A DNA stretch of 64,000 nucleotides from Pseudomonadota bacterium (GTDB taxonomy: Bacteria > Pseudomonadota > Gammaproteobacteria > Burkholderiales > Burkholderiaceae_C): positions 182,283 through 246,282 of the forward strand of contig JAFEEG010000020.1 of the NCBI GenBank assembly GCA_018241225.1, read 5' to 3'. The notes beneath the pieces were generated by a model, which did no database searches, was not told the origin of the DNA, and saw only the letters and a list, made by a program, of their open reading frames with translations. The position numbers and the translations under genes are program-made. Within the stretch, counting starts at the first letter, position 1. The number at the start of each line of letters is the position of its first letter. This document shows positions 25,366 to 33,679 of the stretch, one piece after another.

Positions 25366-26639
25366 GCAACGACACGACGACGCAAATCACCAATGCCTTC
25401 TATGCCCAGTCCGGCGGCGTGACCTCGGTCATCAACGCCTCGGCATGCGGCGTGATCCAGACGGCGCGCCGGCATCCGGACCGCATCGGCAAGCTCTACG
25501 CCGGGCGCAACGGCATCCTGGGGGCGCTGGCCGAAGACCTGATCGACACAGGACTGGAGTCGGACGACGCCATTGCCGCGCTGCGCAGCACACCGGCAGG
25601 CGCCTTCGGCTCGTGCCGCTACAAGCTCAAGTCGCTCGAGAAGAACCGGCGCGAGTACGAGCGGCTCATCGAGGTGTTCAAGGCGCACGGCATCGGCTAC
25701 TTCTTCTACAACGGCGGCGGCGACTCGGCCGACACCTGCTTCAAGATGAGCCAGCTGTCGCAGGCCATGGGCTATCCGCTGCAGGCCATCCATGTGCCCA
25801 AGACCATCGACAACGACCTGCCGCTGACCGACTGCTGCCCCGGCTTCGGCTCGGTGGCCAAGTACGTGGCGGTGTCCACGCTCGAAGCGTCGTTTGACGT
25901 GCGCTCCATGGCCGCCAGTTCCACGAAGGTCTTCGTGCTGGAGGTGATGGGCCGGCACGCGGGCTGGATCGCCGCGGCCGGCGCGCTGGCGGCGGACCAT
26001 GGCATTCCGGTGGTGGTGCTGTTCCCTGAAATCGAATTCGACCAGGCAGGCTTTCTGGCACGGGTCGATGCGCTGGTGAAGCACCATGGCTACTGCACCA
26101 TCGTGGTGTCCGAGGGCTGCCACTATGCCGATGGGCGCTTCCTGGCCGAGCAGGGCTCGCGCGACGCCTTCGGCCACGCGCAGCTGGGCGGCGCGGCGCC
26201 AGTGGTCGCGCAGATGGTGAAAGAGGCGCTGGACCTGAAGTTCCACTGGGCGGTGGCCGACTACCTGCAGCGCTCGGCCCGGCACATTGCCTCGGCAACC
26301 GACGTCGAACAAGCCTATGCGCTGGGCCAGCGCGCGGTCGAACTGGCCCTGCAGGGGCACAACGCGGTCATGCCCTGCATCGAGCGCACGTCCGACTCGC
26401 CCTACGCCTGGCGCATCGGCACCGCGCCGCTGGACCAGGTAGCCAACACCGAGAAGAAGATGCCGCGCGAGTTCATCTCGCCCGACGGCTACGGCATCAC
26501 CGATGCCTGCCGGCGCTACCTGCTGCCGCTGATCGAGGGCGAGGACTACCCGCCCTACCGCAACGGCATGCCGGTGTATGCGACGCTCGGGTTGAATTCT
26601 GTCGAGAAGAAGCTGGCGCCCTTCGACATCGGCGCCTGA
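25362..26639 (+). CDS. pfp: Pyrophosphate-type 6-phosphofructokinase
   Basis: 425 residues; interconverts fructose-6-phosphate and fructose-1,6-bisphosphate, probably with PPi. The phosphoryl-donor loop reads GGGDS (118-122), with Asp121 at the position that is Gly104 in E. coli ATP-PFK. The catalytic loop is PKTIDNDL, with Lys147 where ATP-PFK has Gly and catalytic Asp150. Asp plus Lys at these positions is the known signature of PPi-dependent enzymes and allows reversible glycolytic/gluconeogenic use. MGRHAGWIAAAGAL is the sugar-phosphate-binding segment. Asp103 of the E. coli enzyme is Gly120 here. It is coupled to the CWC gene by a 4-base overlap. Confidence 0.92.
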   Translation: MSNDTTTQITNAFYAQSGGVTSVINASACGVIQTARRHPDRIGKLYAGRNGILGALAEDLIDTGLESDDAIAALRSTPAGAFGSCRYKLKSLEKNRREYERLIEVFKAHGIGYFFYNGGGDSADTCFKMSQLSQAMGYPLQAIHVPKTIDNDLPLTDCCPGFGSVAKYVAVSTLEASFDVRSMAASSTKVFVLEVMGRHAGWIAAAGALAADHGIPVVVLFPEIEFDQAGFLARVDALVKHHGYCTIVVSEGCHYADGRFLAEQGSRDAFGHAQLGGAAPVVAQMVKEALDLKFHWAVADYLQRSARHIASATDVEQAYALGQRAVELALQGHNAVMPCIERTSDSPYAWRIGTAPLDQVANTEKKMPREFISPDGYGITDACRRYLLPLIEGEDYPPYRNGMPVYATLGLNSVEKKLAPFDIGA

Positions 26640-26744
26640 GGCCTGGCGCTTGCGCTGGCCGCAGCGCCTAGGCGACTGCCGCATGGGCGCAAAGGCCGAT
26701 ATCCTCGGGGCGAGCCGCCCGTCGCGGCGCGCTGCCTTGCCCCG

Positions 26745-28241
26745 ATGAAATCCGAAGAATCCACTCCCGCCGCCGCGCCGGCCATGCCTTCCCTGCGCGA
26801 GCGTTATGGCGAGCGCTACCGCTGGTACCTGTTGCTGTCGGTCATGGTGGGAACGATGGCCTCGATCATGTCCTCGACCATCGTCAACGTGGCCATCCCG
26901 GACATGAGCCACCACTTCGGCCTGGGCCAGGACCGCGCGCAGTGGGTGACCTCGGGCTTCATGGTGTCCACGACGGTGGCCATGCTCAGCACGCCGTGGC
27001 TGCTGGCGCGCTTTGGCTACCGGCGCACCTACGTGGCCACCATGGTGCTGCTGATGGCCGGCGGCATCGCGGGCGGGCTCGCGGGCCAGTTCTGGCTGGT
27101 GCTGCTGGCTCGTGTGGCCGAGGGCCTGGCGGCCGGCGCGGTGCAGCCCATTCCGGCCATCATCATCCTGCGCGCCTTCGAGCCGCACGAGCAGGGCCGC
27201 GCCAGCGGCTTGTTCGGCATGGGCGTGGTGCTGGCGCCGGCGGTGGGTCCGAGCATCGGCGGCGTGCTGGTCGACCTGTTCGGCTGGCGCTCGATCTTCT
27301 TCATGGTGGTGCCCTTCTGCCTGGTCTCGCTGTGGGCGGCCTACAAGTTCGTGCCGAACACCGCGCCCGGCGGGGCCACGGCCGAGCGCGGCGCCCGGCT
27401 GGACTGGGGCGGGCTGGCGCTGGCCACGGCGGGCACGCTGTGCCTGCTCAACGGCCTGGTCGAGCTGCGCGGCGGCACGGCGATCGAAAGCAGCGGGCTG
27501 CTGGGCGCGGCCGTTGTCCTGCTGTTTGCCTTCATCGCCTGGCAAAAGCGCGTGGCGGCCAATGGGGGTGCGCCGCTGATGAACCTGGCCCTGTTCAGCT
27601 ACCGGCAGTTCGCCATGGGCAGCGTGGTGGCCTTCATCTACGGCACGGCACTGTTCGGCTCGACCTACCTGCTGCCGGTGTACATGCAGGTGGGCCTGCA
27701 CCTGTCGGCATCGCACGTGGGCACCATCATGCTGCCCGCGGGGATCATGCTGGCGCTGACCATTCCGTGGGTGGGGCGCATGGCCGACCGCAAGCCCACC
27801 TGGCTGCTGGTGAGCACCGGGCTGTCGCTGCTGGCCCTGTCCTTTGCGCTGATGCTGACGCTGCGCCTGGGCAGCGCCATGTGGTTGCTGGTGCTCTTCG
27901 CGGTCATCGGGCGGATCGGCCTGGGCTTCATCCTGCCCTCGCTCAACCTGGGTTCGATGCGGCCGCTGGCCAAGCCGCTCATTCCCCAGGGATCCAGCGC
28001 CATCAGCTTCATTCGCATGCTGGGCGGGGCGGCCGGCGTGAGCCTGTGCGCCATCGTGCTGGAGTGGCGGCTGGCCGCGCATGGCGACTCGCTCGCCAAC
28101 GCAGCAACCAGCCCGGCACGGATCGCCGCCTTCGACGAGGTCTTTGCCATGCTGGCGGGCATCTGCGCGCTGGCGGTGTGCGCCGCCTGGCAACTGCGCG
28201 AATCGCCGTCTCGCAACGCGACAACGTCCACACAGCGCTGA
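26745..28241 (+). CDS. MFS transporter, DHA2 (EmrB/QacA-like) family
   Basis: 498 residues with about 14 hydrophobic segments; proton-driven exporter of drugs or other small molecules. Motif A appears as PWLLARFGYRRTYV (loop 2-3). The helix 5 motif C region is GMGVVLAPAVGPSIGGVLVDLFGWRSIFF, visible as GPSIGGVLVDLFGWRSIFF. The opening SIMSSTIVNVAIPDMSHHF is the usual DHA2 helix 1 with Asp/Pro replaced around SSTIVNVAIPDM. No HlyD-type membrane-fusion partner gene is adjacent, so it probably exports to the periplasm. The ATG at 26745 begins a 24-residue hydrophilic N-terminus. Confidence 0.88.
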   Translation: MKSEESTPAAAPAMPSLRERYGERYRWYLLLSVMVGTMASIMSSTIVNVAIPDMSHHFGLGQDRAQWVTSGFMVSTTVAMLSTPWLLARFGYRRTYVATMVLLMAGGIAGGLAGQFWLVLLARVAEGLAAGAVQPIPAIIILRAFEPHEQGRASGLFGMGVVLAPAVGPSIGGVLVDLFGWRSIFFMVVPFCLVSLWAAYKFVPNTAPGGATAERGARLDWGGLALATAGTLCLLNGLVELRGGTAIESSGLLGAAVVLLFAFIAWQKRVAANGGAPLMNLALFSYRQFAMGSVVAFIYGTALFGSTYLLPVYMQVGLHLSASHVGTIMLPAGIMLALTIPWVGRMADRKPTWLLVSTGLSLLALSFALMLTLRLGSAMWLLVLFAVIGRIGLGFILPSLNLGSMRPLAKPLIPQGSSAISFIRMLGGAAGVSLCAIVLEWRLAAHGDSLANAATSPARIAAFDEVFAMLAGICALAVCAAWQLRESPSRNATTSTQR

Positions 28242-28275
28242 CATTCCGGATGCAGTTTCGCGCTCTAATGGCGCG

Positions 28276-29043
28276 ATGTGCCAATTGCTGGGAATGAACT
28301 GCAACACGCCGACGGACGTGACCTTCAGCTTCACGGGCTTTGCCCAGCGTGGAGGGCGCACCGACCACCATGCCGACGGCTGGGGCATCGCCTTCTTCGA
28401 GGACCGGGGGCTGCGCCACTTCGTGGACCACCAGCCGGCCAGTGAATCGCCGGTGGCCGATCTGATCCGCCGCTACCCCATCCGCAGCCGCAACGTGGTA
28501 GCCCACATCCGCAAGGCCACGCAGGGCGAAGTCAACCTGCAGAACTGCCACCCCTTCGTGCGCGAACTGTGGGGCCGCTACTGGGTCTTTGCGCACAACG
28601 GCGACCTCAAGGACTTCCGCCCGCGCCTGCACGGCAACTTCCATCCGGTGGGCAACACCGACAGCGAACACGCCTTCTGCTGGATCATGCAGGAGCTGGC
28701 CAAGTCGCACGCCGGCGTGCCCAGCGTGGACGAGCTCACCCTCACGCTCAAGGAGCTGGCACCACGCTTTGCGAGCCAGGGCACCTTCAACTTCATGCTC
28801 TCCAACGGGCAGGCGCTGTGGGCCCATGCATCGACAAACCTCTGGCACGTGGAGCGGCGGCACCCCTTCACCACCGCGCACCTGGCCGACGAAGACCTGG
28901 CGATCGACTTCGCGCAGCACACCACGCCCAGCGACCGCGTGGCGGTGGTGGTGACCGCGCCGCTGACCACCAACGAGCAGTGGGTGGCCTTCGCGCCCGG
29001 TGAACTGCGGGTGTTCGTGGACGGCCAGTTGCGACGCAACTGA
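28276..29043 (+). CDS. Class II glutamine amidotransferase (YafJ-like)
   Basis: 255 residues. The N-terminal nucleophile is Cys2 (MCQLLGMNCN), exposed after Met removal, as in Ntn amidotransferases. Supporting motifs are RGGRTDHHADGWGIAFFEDRG, HIRKATQGEV and WVFAHNGDLKDF. The family (GATase 4, YafJ) lacks a synthetase partner domain and its physiological substrate is not known. The ATG at 28276 is required by the nucleophile position. It lies 34 bases after the MFS gene. Length (255) is standard for the family. Confidence 0.88.
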   Translation: MCQLLGMNCNTPTDVTFSFTGFAQRGGRTDHHADGWGIAFFEDRGLRHFVDHQPASESPVADLIRRYPIRSRNVVAHIRKATQGEVNLQNCHPFVRELWGRYWVFAHNGDLKDFRPRLHGNFHPVGNTDSEHAFCWIMQELAKSHAGVPSVDELTLTLKELAPRFASQGTFNFMLSNGQALWAHASTNLWHVERRHPFTTAHLADEDLAIDFAQHTTPSDRVAVVVTAPLTTNEQWVAFAPGELRVFVDGQLRRN

Positions 29044-29149
29044 GCCCCCGCGCCGCGTTGCGCGGCTTTCGCGCAACAACTTTCGGCCCAATTGGTACCG
29101 ATCAGCAGGCAATTGCGGCCAAAAGCAGCGCGCCGCCGTTGCAAACCTT

Positions 29150-29169
29150 AATAATAGGAGTTCTCATTT
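29150..29169 (+). promoter_or_regulatory. Fur-box-like operator upstream of the TonB receptor
   Basis: AATAATAGGAGTTCTCATTT lies in an AT-rich island 21-41 bases before the receptor start. Compared with AATAATAATGATTCTCATTT, a typical Fur box of betaproteobacterial siderophore-receptor genes, it matches 16 of 20 positions. The same stretch contains AGGAG, so Fur could also block ribosome loading. Fur itself is encoded at 61374. Confidence 0.55.
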
Positions 29170-29190
29170 AAAACAAACAAGAGTCCTCCC

Positions 29191-31389
29191 TTGCCCGCCT
29201 CCTCCACCCCCCGATTCGCGCTGCGCGCCGTTGCCCTGGCTGCAGCCGCCGCTTCCCTGGCCACCCACGCACTGGCGCAGGACAGTACCCCGGCCACTTC
29301 CGCCGGCACCCTGAGCGCCATCACGGTGGAAGCCAGCGCCGACGCCTCGGCCGCGGGCCTGGCCAAGCCCTTTGCCGGCGGGCAGGTGGCGCGCGGCGGG
29401 CGGGTGGGCATTCTGGGCACCCAGGACAACATGAGCACGCCCTTCTCGTCGACCAGCTACACCAACGAGCTGATCCAGAACCAGCAGGCGCAAAGCGTGG
29501 CCGACGTGCTGCTCAACGACCCGACGGTGCGCCAGGCGCGCGGCTTCGGCAACTTCCAGGAGCTGTACGTGCTGCGCGGCTTCCCGGTGTTCTCGGACGA
29601 CATCGTCTACAACGGGCTGTACGGCATGCTGCCGCGCCAGTACATCGCCTCTGAATTCTTCGAGCGCGTGGAAGTCTTCCGCGGCGCCAACACCTTCCTG
29701 AACGGCTCGGCGCCCGGCGGCACCAACATTGGCGGCTCCATCAACCTGCTGCCCAAGCGCGCGCCCAACGACCCGCTCACCAGCATCAGCGCCGGCGTAC
29801 AAAGCGGTGGCGAAGGCTACCTGGCCGCCGACATCGCGCGCCGCTTCGGCCCGGACCAGAGTACCGGCATCCGCCTGAACGCGGTGCGCCGCGACGGTGG
29901 CACCGGCGTCGACGACGAGTCGCGCGAACTGAGCGCGCTGAGCCTGGGCGTGGACTGGCACAACCGCAACGTGCGCCTGTCGGCCGACATCGGCTGGCAG
30001 GACCATGACCTCAAGCAGGGTCGCCCCAGCGTGACGCCGGCCGCCGGCATCGCGCTGCCGTCCGCACCGGATTCCGACAAGAACTGGGCCCAGCCCTGGA
30101 CCTACTCGAAGGAACGCGACACCTTCGGCACGCTGCGTGGCGAGGTCGACATCACCGACAACATCACGGCCTGGGCGGCCGCAGGCGCGCGCCGCGGCAC
30201 CGAGTCGAACTCGGTGGCCAACCCGACGGTGCTCAATGCCGCCGGAGACACCACCGCCTTCCGCTTCGACAACGTGCGCAAGGACGAGATCGCGACCGGC
30301 GAAGTCGGCGCCCGGTTCAAGTTCAACACCGGCAGCGTCGGCCACACCCTCACGACGGCCGCCTCGACCTATAGCAGCAAGGAGCGCGACGCCTTCGCCT
30401 TCTCCGGCTTCTTCGCCGGCAACCTCTACAACCCCGTGGCCATCGCCCCGCCGCCGGTGTTCACCACCGGCAGCTTCAGCGACCCGCAGGTCACGCTGCG
30501 CAACAAGTTCAAGAGCGTGGCCGTGGCAGATGCCATCTCCTTCCTCGACGACCGGCTGATTGCCACTGTGGGCCTGCGCCGCCAGAGCATCGAGCAGGAC
30601 AGCTTCGACTACGTGACCGGCGCGCCCACCACCAGCTACGAGTCGGCGCGCAACACGCCCATGGCGGGCCTGCTGTTCAAGCTGAACAAGCAGGTCTCGC
30701 TGTACGGCAACTACATGGAAGCGCTCATTCCCGGCCAGGCGGCGCCTACCAGCACCGCCAGCGGCCCGGTGGCCAATGCGGGCGAGGTGTTTGCGCCCTT
30801 CCGCTCCAAGCAGAAGGAAATCGGCCTGAAGTACGACGGCGGCACCATTGGCGCCAGCGTGGCGGCCTTCTCGATCGAGCAGCCCCAGTACTTCGTGCAG
30901 AACAACGTGTACGGCCCCAATGGCGAGCAGCGCAACCAGGGCCTGGAGTTCTCGGTGTTCGGCGAGCCGGTCAAGGGCGTTCGCGTGCTCGGCGGCCTGA
31001 GCCTGATGAACCCGGAACAGCGTCGCACCGCAGGCGGCCTGACGGACGGCAAGGACGCAATCGGCATCCCCAGCACCCAGGTCAACCTGGGCGGCGAATT
31101 CGACATCCCCGGCGTGCAAGGCCTGGCCGTCAACGCGCTGTGGCTCTACACCGGCAAGCAGTACGCCGACGCAGCCAACACGCAGGCGCTGGACTCCTGG
31201 AACCGCGTGGACATCGGCGCGCGCTACCTGATGGACATCGGCAGCGGCCGCCTGCTCACGCTGCGCGCCAAGGTGAGCAACGTGTTCGACAAGTCGTACT
31301 GGGCCTCGGCCGGCGGCTACCCGGGCTCCAACTACCTGGTGATGGGTGCGCCGCGCACCTTCGGCCTGAGCGCCACCGTGGACTTCTGA
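29191..31389 (+). CDS. TonB-dependent siderophore receptor
   Basis: 732 residues; outer-membrane ferric-siderophore receptor powered by TonB-ExbB-ExbD. A signal peptide spans ~1-30 (ALAAAAASLATHALAQ). The plug domain (about 80-200) contains QSVADVLLNDPTVRQARGFGNF, LYVLRGFPV and FFERVEVFRGANTFLNG, then a 22-strand barrel, ending in the expected aromatic C-terminus (GLSATVDF). The TonB box is likely within SAITVEA (about residues 42-48). The start at 29191 is TTG, preceded by GAGTCCTCCC; no better ATG precedes the signal. The ligand is unknown and no siderophore synthesis genes are in the window. A Fur-box-like site precedes it and an intrinsic terminator follows. Confidence 0.93.
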   Translation: MPASSTPRFALRAVALAAAAASLATHALAQDSTPATSAGTLSAITVEASADASAAGLAKPFAGGQVARGGRVGILGTQDNMSTPFSSTSYTNELIQNQQAQSVADVLLNDPTVRQARGFGNFQELYVLRGFPVFSDDIVYNGLYGMLPRQYIASEFFERVEVFRGANTFLNGSAPGGTNIGGSINLLPKRAPNDPLTSISAGVQSGGEGYLAADIARRFGPDQSTGIRLNAVRRDGGTGVDDESRELSALSLGVDWHNRNVRLSADIGWQDHDLKQGRPSVTPAAGIALPSAPDSDKNWAQPWTYSKERDTFGTLRGEVDITDNITAWAAAGARRGTESNSVANPTVLNAAGDTTAFRFDNVRKDEIATGEVGARFKFNTGSVGHTLTTAASTYSSKERDAFAFSGFFAGNLYNPVAIAPPPVFTTGSFSDPQVTLRNKFKSVAVADAISFLDDRLIATVGLRRQSIEQDSFDYVTGAPTTSYESARNTPMAGLLFKLNKQVSLYGNYMEALIPGQAAPTSTASGPVANAGEVFAPFRSKQKEIGLKYDGGTIGASVAAFSIEQPQYFVQNNVYGPNGEQRNQGLEFSVFGEPVKGVRVLGGLSLMNPEQRRTAGGLTDGKDAIGIPSTQVNLGGEFDIPGVQGLAVNALWLYTGKQYADAANTQALDSWNRVDIGARYLMDIGSGRLLTLRAKVSNVFDKSYWASAGGYPGSNYLVMGAPRTFGLSATVDF

Positions 31390-31406
31390 TCCGCACCGCG
31401 CAAGAC

Positions 31407-31441
31407 AAAGGCCCGGCGCCGCGAGGCGGCCGGGCCTTTTT
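31407..31441. terminator. Bidirectional terminator between TonB receptor and gshB
   Basis: The stem AAAGGCCCGGC / GCCGGGCCTTT continues after a one-base bulge. It is flanked by a T-run on the plus side and AAA on the minus side and sits between convergent genes. Confidence 0.85.
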
Positions 31442-31462
31442 CATGGACCGGGCGAGCGCAGG

Positions 31463-32416
31463 CTACTTGCCCGAGGCCACCAGCCGCTCCAGCGCGTCGA
31501 TGAACATCGCCGGCACGTCGAAGCCGGTCTGCTCGGTGATCTCCTGGAAGCACGTCGGGCTGGTCACGTTGATCTCGGTGAGCGAGCCGCCGATGACGTC
31601 CAGACCGATGAGCAGCAGCCCGCGCGCAGCCAGCACCGGCCCGATGGATTCGGCGATCTTCAGGTCTTCGGGCGTGAGCGGCTGCGCCACGCCCTTGCCG
31701 CCCGCCGCCAGGTTGCCGCGCACCTCGGTGCCCTGGGGAATGCGCGCCAGGCTGAAGGGCACCGGCTTGCCGTCGATGACCAGCACCCGCTTGTCACCCT
31801 TGGCGATGTCGGGCACGAAGCGCTGGACCATGATGGTCTCGGCGCCGTTCTTGTTGAGCGTCTCGATGATCGAACCCAGGTTCAGCGCATCGGCCTTGAC
31901 GCGGAAGATGCCCATGCCGCCCATGCCGTCCAGCGGCTTGAGGATGATGTCCTGGTGCTGCGCATGGAAGGCGCGCACGGCCTGCGCATCACGCGTGACC
32001 AGCGTGGGCGTGGTGTGCTCGGCGAATTCCATAATCGCCAGCTTCTCCGGGTGGTCGCGCAGGGCACGCGGCTTGTTGACCACGCGGGCCCCCTCGCGCT
32101 CGGCCTGCTCCAGCAGGTGCGTGGCGTAGATGTATTCGGCGTCGAAGGGCGGGTCCTTGCGCATCAGTACCGCGTCGTATTCGTGCAGCGGCACCTCGCG
32201 CGTGGCCTCGACGCGGAACCATTCGTCCTTGTCGCCCGTCAGCACGATCTCGCGCACGGTGGCGGTGACCGGGCGGCCGCGTTGCCAGCCCAGGTGCTGC
32301 GGCTCGCAGGCCGCCAGCTTGTGGCCGCGGCGCTGGGCCTCGCGCATCATCGAAAAGGTGGTGTCCTTGTAGATCTTGAAGAGCTCGAGCGCGTCGGCAA
32401 CGATGAGGATGTTCAT
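31463..32416 (-). CDS. gshB: Glutathione synthetase
   Basis: 317 residues; ATP-grasp enzyme that joins gamma-glutamylcysteine and glycine in the second step of glutathione synthesis. The N-terminal Rossmann-like part has AACEPQHLGWQRGRP and RKDPPFDAEYIYATHLLE. ATP-grasp elements are IILKPLDGMGGMGIFRV and EINVTSPTCFQEI (metal-binding Asn in EINVTSP). The ATG at 32416 overlaps the benE stop by 4 bases. The first-step gene gshA lies upstream at 37652-38941 on the same strand, separated by kup, the TRAP genes and benE. Standard length (about 315). Confidence 0.97.
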   Translation of the reverse strand: MNILIVADALELFKIYKDTTFSMMREAQRRGHKLAACEPQHLGWQRGRPVTATVREIVLTGDKDEWFRVEATREVPLHEYDAVLMRKDPPFDAEYIYATHLLEQAEREGARVVNKPRALRDHPEKLAIMEFAEHTTPTLVTRDAQAVRAFHAQHQDIILKPLDGMGGMGIFRVKADALNLGSIIETLNKNGAETIMVQRFVPDIAKGDKRVLVIDGKPVPFSLARIPQGTEVRGNLAAGGKGVAQPLTPEDLKIAESIGPVLAARGLLLIGLDVIGGSLTEINVTSPTCFQEITEQTGFDVPAMFIDALERLVASGK

Positions 32417-33633
32417 GGCGAAGTGGTCTTTCCAACGGATGCGTTCTTGCTGTCGAGGCTCGCGGCGCGGCGGCGACCCAGGCCCTGGATGGCCAGTGCG
32501 GCGGCGCCTGCCACCACACCCCAGAAGGCCGAACCCACGCCTGCCAGCGTGACGCCCGACAGCGTGACAAGGAAGGTGATGAGCGCCGCTTCGCGATGCG
32601 ATTCGTCGCGCACCGCGAGGGCCAGGCCGCTGCCTATGGTGCCCAGCAGGGCCAGGCCGGCAATGGCGGCCACCAGTTCCTTCGGGAAGGCGGTGAGCAG
32701 TCCGGTGACTGCCGCGCCGAAGAAGCCGATCAGCACGTAGATGGCGCCGCACGACACGGCCGCCGTGTAGCGCCGCGCCGAATCCTCATGCGCCTCGCGC
32801 CCCATGCAGATGGCCGCGGTGATGGCGCTGAGGTTGAGCGCATAGGCACCGAAGGGCGCCAGCAGCAGCGTCATCACCCCTGTGAAGGTGATGAGCCTGG
32901 AGATGGGCATGTCGTAGCCCGCCGATCGGATGGCCGCCACGCCCGGCAGGTTCTGCGAAGCCATGGTGACGACGAACAGCGGCAAGGCCAGGCTCACCGC
33001 CGCCTGCCAGCTGAAGACGGGCATGGTGAACACCGGCCTGGCCAGTTCGAAGTGCACGGCCGACCAGGCCAGCTCGCCGCGCACGGCGACGAAGGCAATG
33101 GCCACCACCAGCGTGAGCGGCACGGCGTAGCGCGGCCATAGGCGCCGCGCGACCAGGTAGGTGCCCAGCATCACCAGCACCAGCGGCAGCGCCGTCTGCG
33201 CCGCCTGGAAGGCCTGCAGCCCGAAGCGTGCCAGTACGCCGGCCAGCAGGGCGGAGGCGATTTCCATCGGGATCTTGTTCATCACCCGCTCGAACCAGCC
33301 GGTAACCCCGGCCAGGGTGATGAGCAGTGCGCAGACCATGAAGGCGCCCACCGCCTCGTTCATGGAAAAACCGGCGCCAGCCACTGCCAGCACCGCGGCA
33401 CCGGGCGTGCTCCAGGCAATCATTACCGGCTTTTTCCACAGCAACGAGGGGATGACCGACGCCAGGCCCATTCCGATGCCCAGCGCCCACATCCACGAAG
33501 CGATTTCCGCCTGGCTGGCGCCAAAGGCCTGTGCCGCCTGAAACACGATGGCCACCGAGCTGGTGAAGCCCACCAGCACCGCCACGAAGCCCGCCACGAA
33601 GGCCGAGAGGCTCAGGTCCTTGAAAAATCGCAT
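32413..33633 (-). CDS. benE: Benzoate/H+ symporter family permease
   Basis: 406 residues with about 12 hydrophobic helices; BenE family. Recognisable segments are GFTSSVAIVFQAAQAFGASQAEIASW, IAWSTPGAAVLAVAGAGF and TMASQNLPGVAAIRSAGYDMP (in parts), the last a strong family signature. It is named for benzoate uptake, but no benzoate-degradation genes are nearby, and many BenE homologues are uncharacterised, so the substrate is uncertain. Translationally coupled to gshB (4-base overlap) and 46 bases after the TRAP large subunit. Confidence 0.87.
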   Translation of the reverse strand: MRFFKDLSLSAFVAGFVAVLVGFTSSVAIVFQAAQAFGASQAEIASWMWALGIGMGLASVIPSLLWKKPVMIAWSTPGAAVLAVAGAGFSMNEAVGAFMVCALLITLAGVTGWFERVMNKIPMEIASALLAGVLARFGLQAFQAAQTALPLVLVMLGTYLVARRLWPRYAVPLTLVVAIAFVAVRGELAWSAVHFELARPVFTMPVFSWQAAVSLALPLFVVTMASQNLPGVAAIRSAGYDMPISRLITFTGVMTLLLAPFGAYALNLSAITAAICMGREAHEDSARRYTAAVSCGAIYVLIGFFGAAVTGLLTAFPKELVAAIAGLALLGTIGSGLALAVRDESHREAALITFLVTLSGVTLAGVGSAFWGVVAGAAALAIQGLGRRRAASLDSKNASVGKTTSP

Positions 33634-33679
33634 GGCGGCGATTGTGCCGGCTGGCGCTATTGGCCGGCGCCTGCACGGC

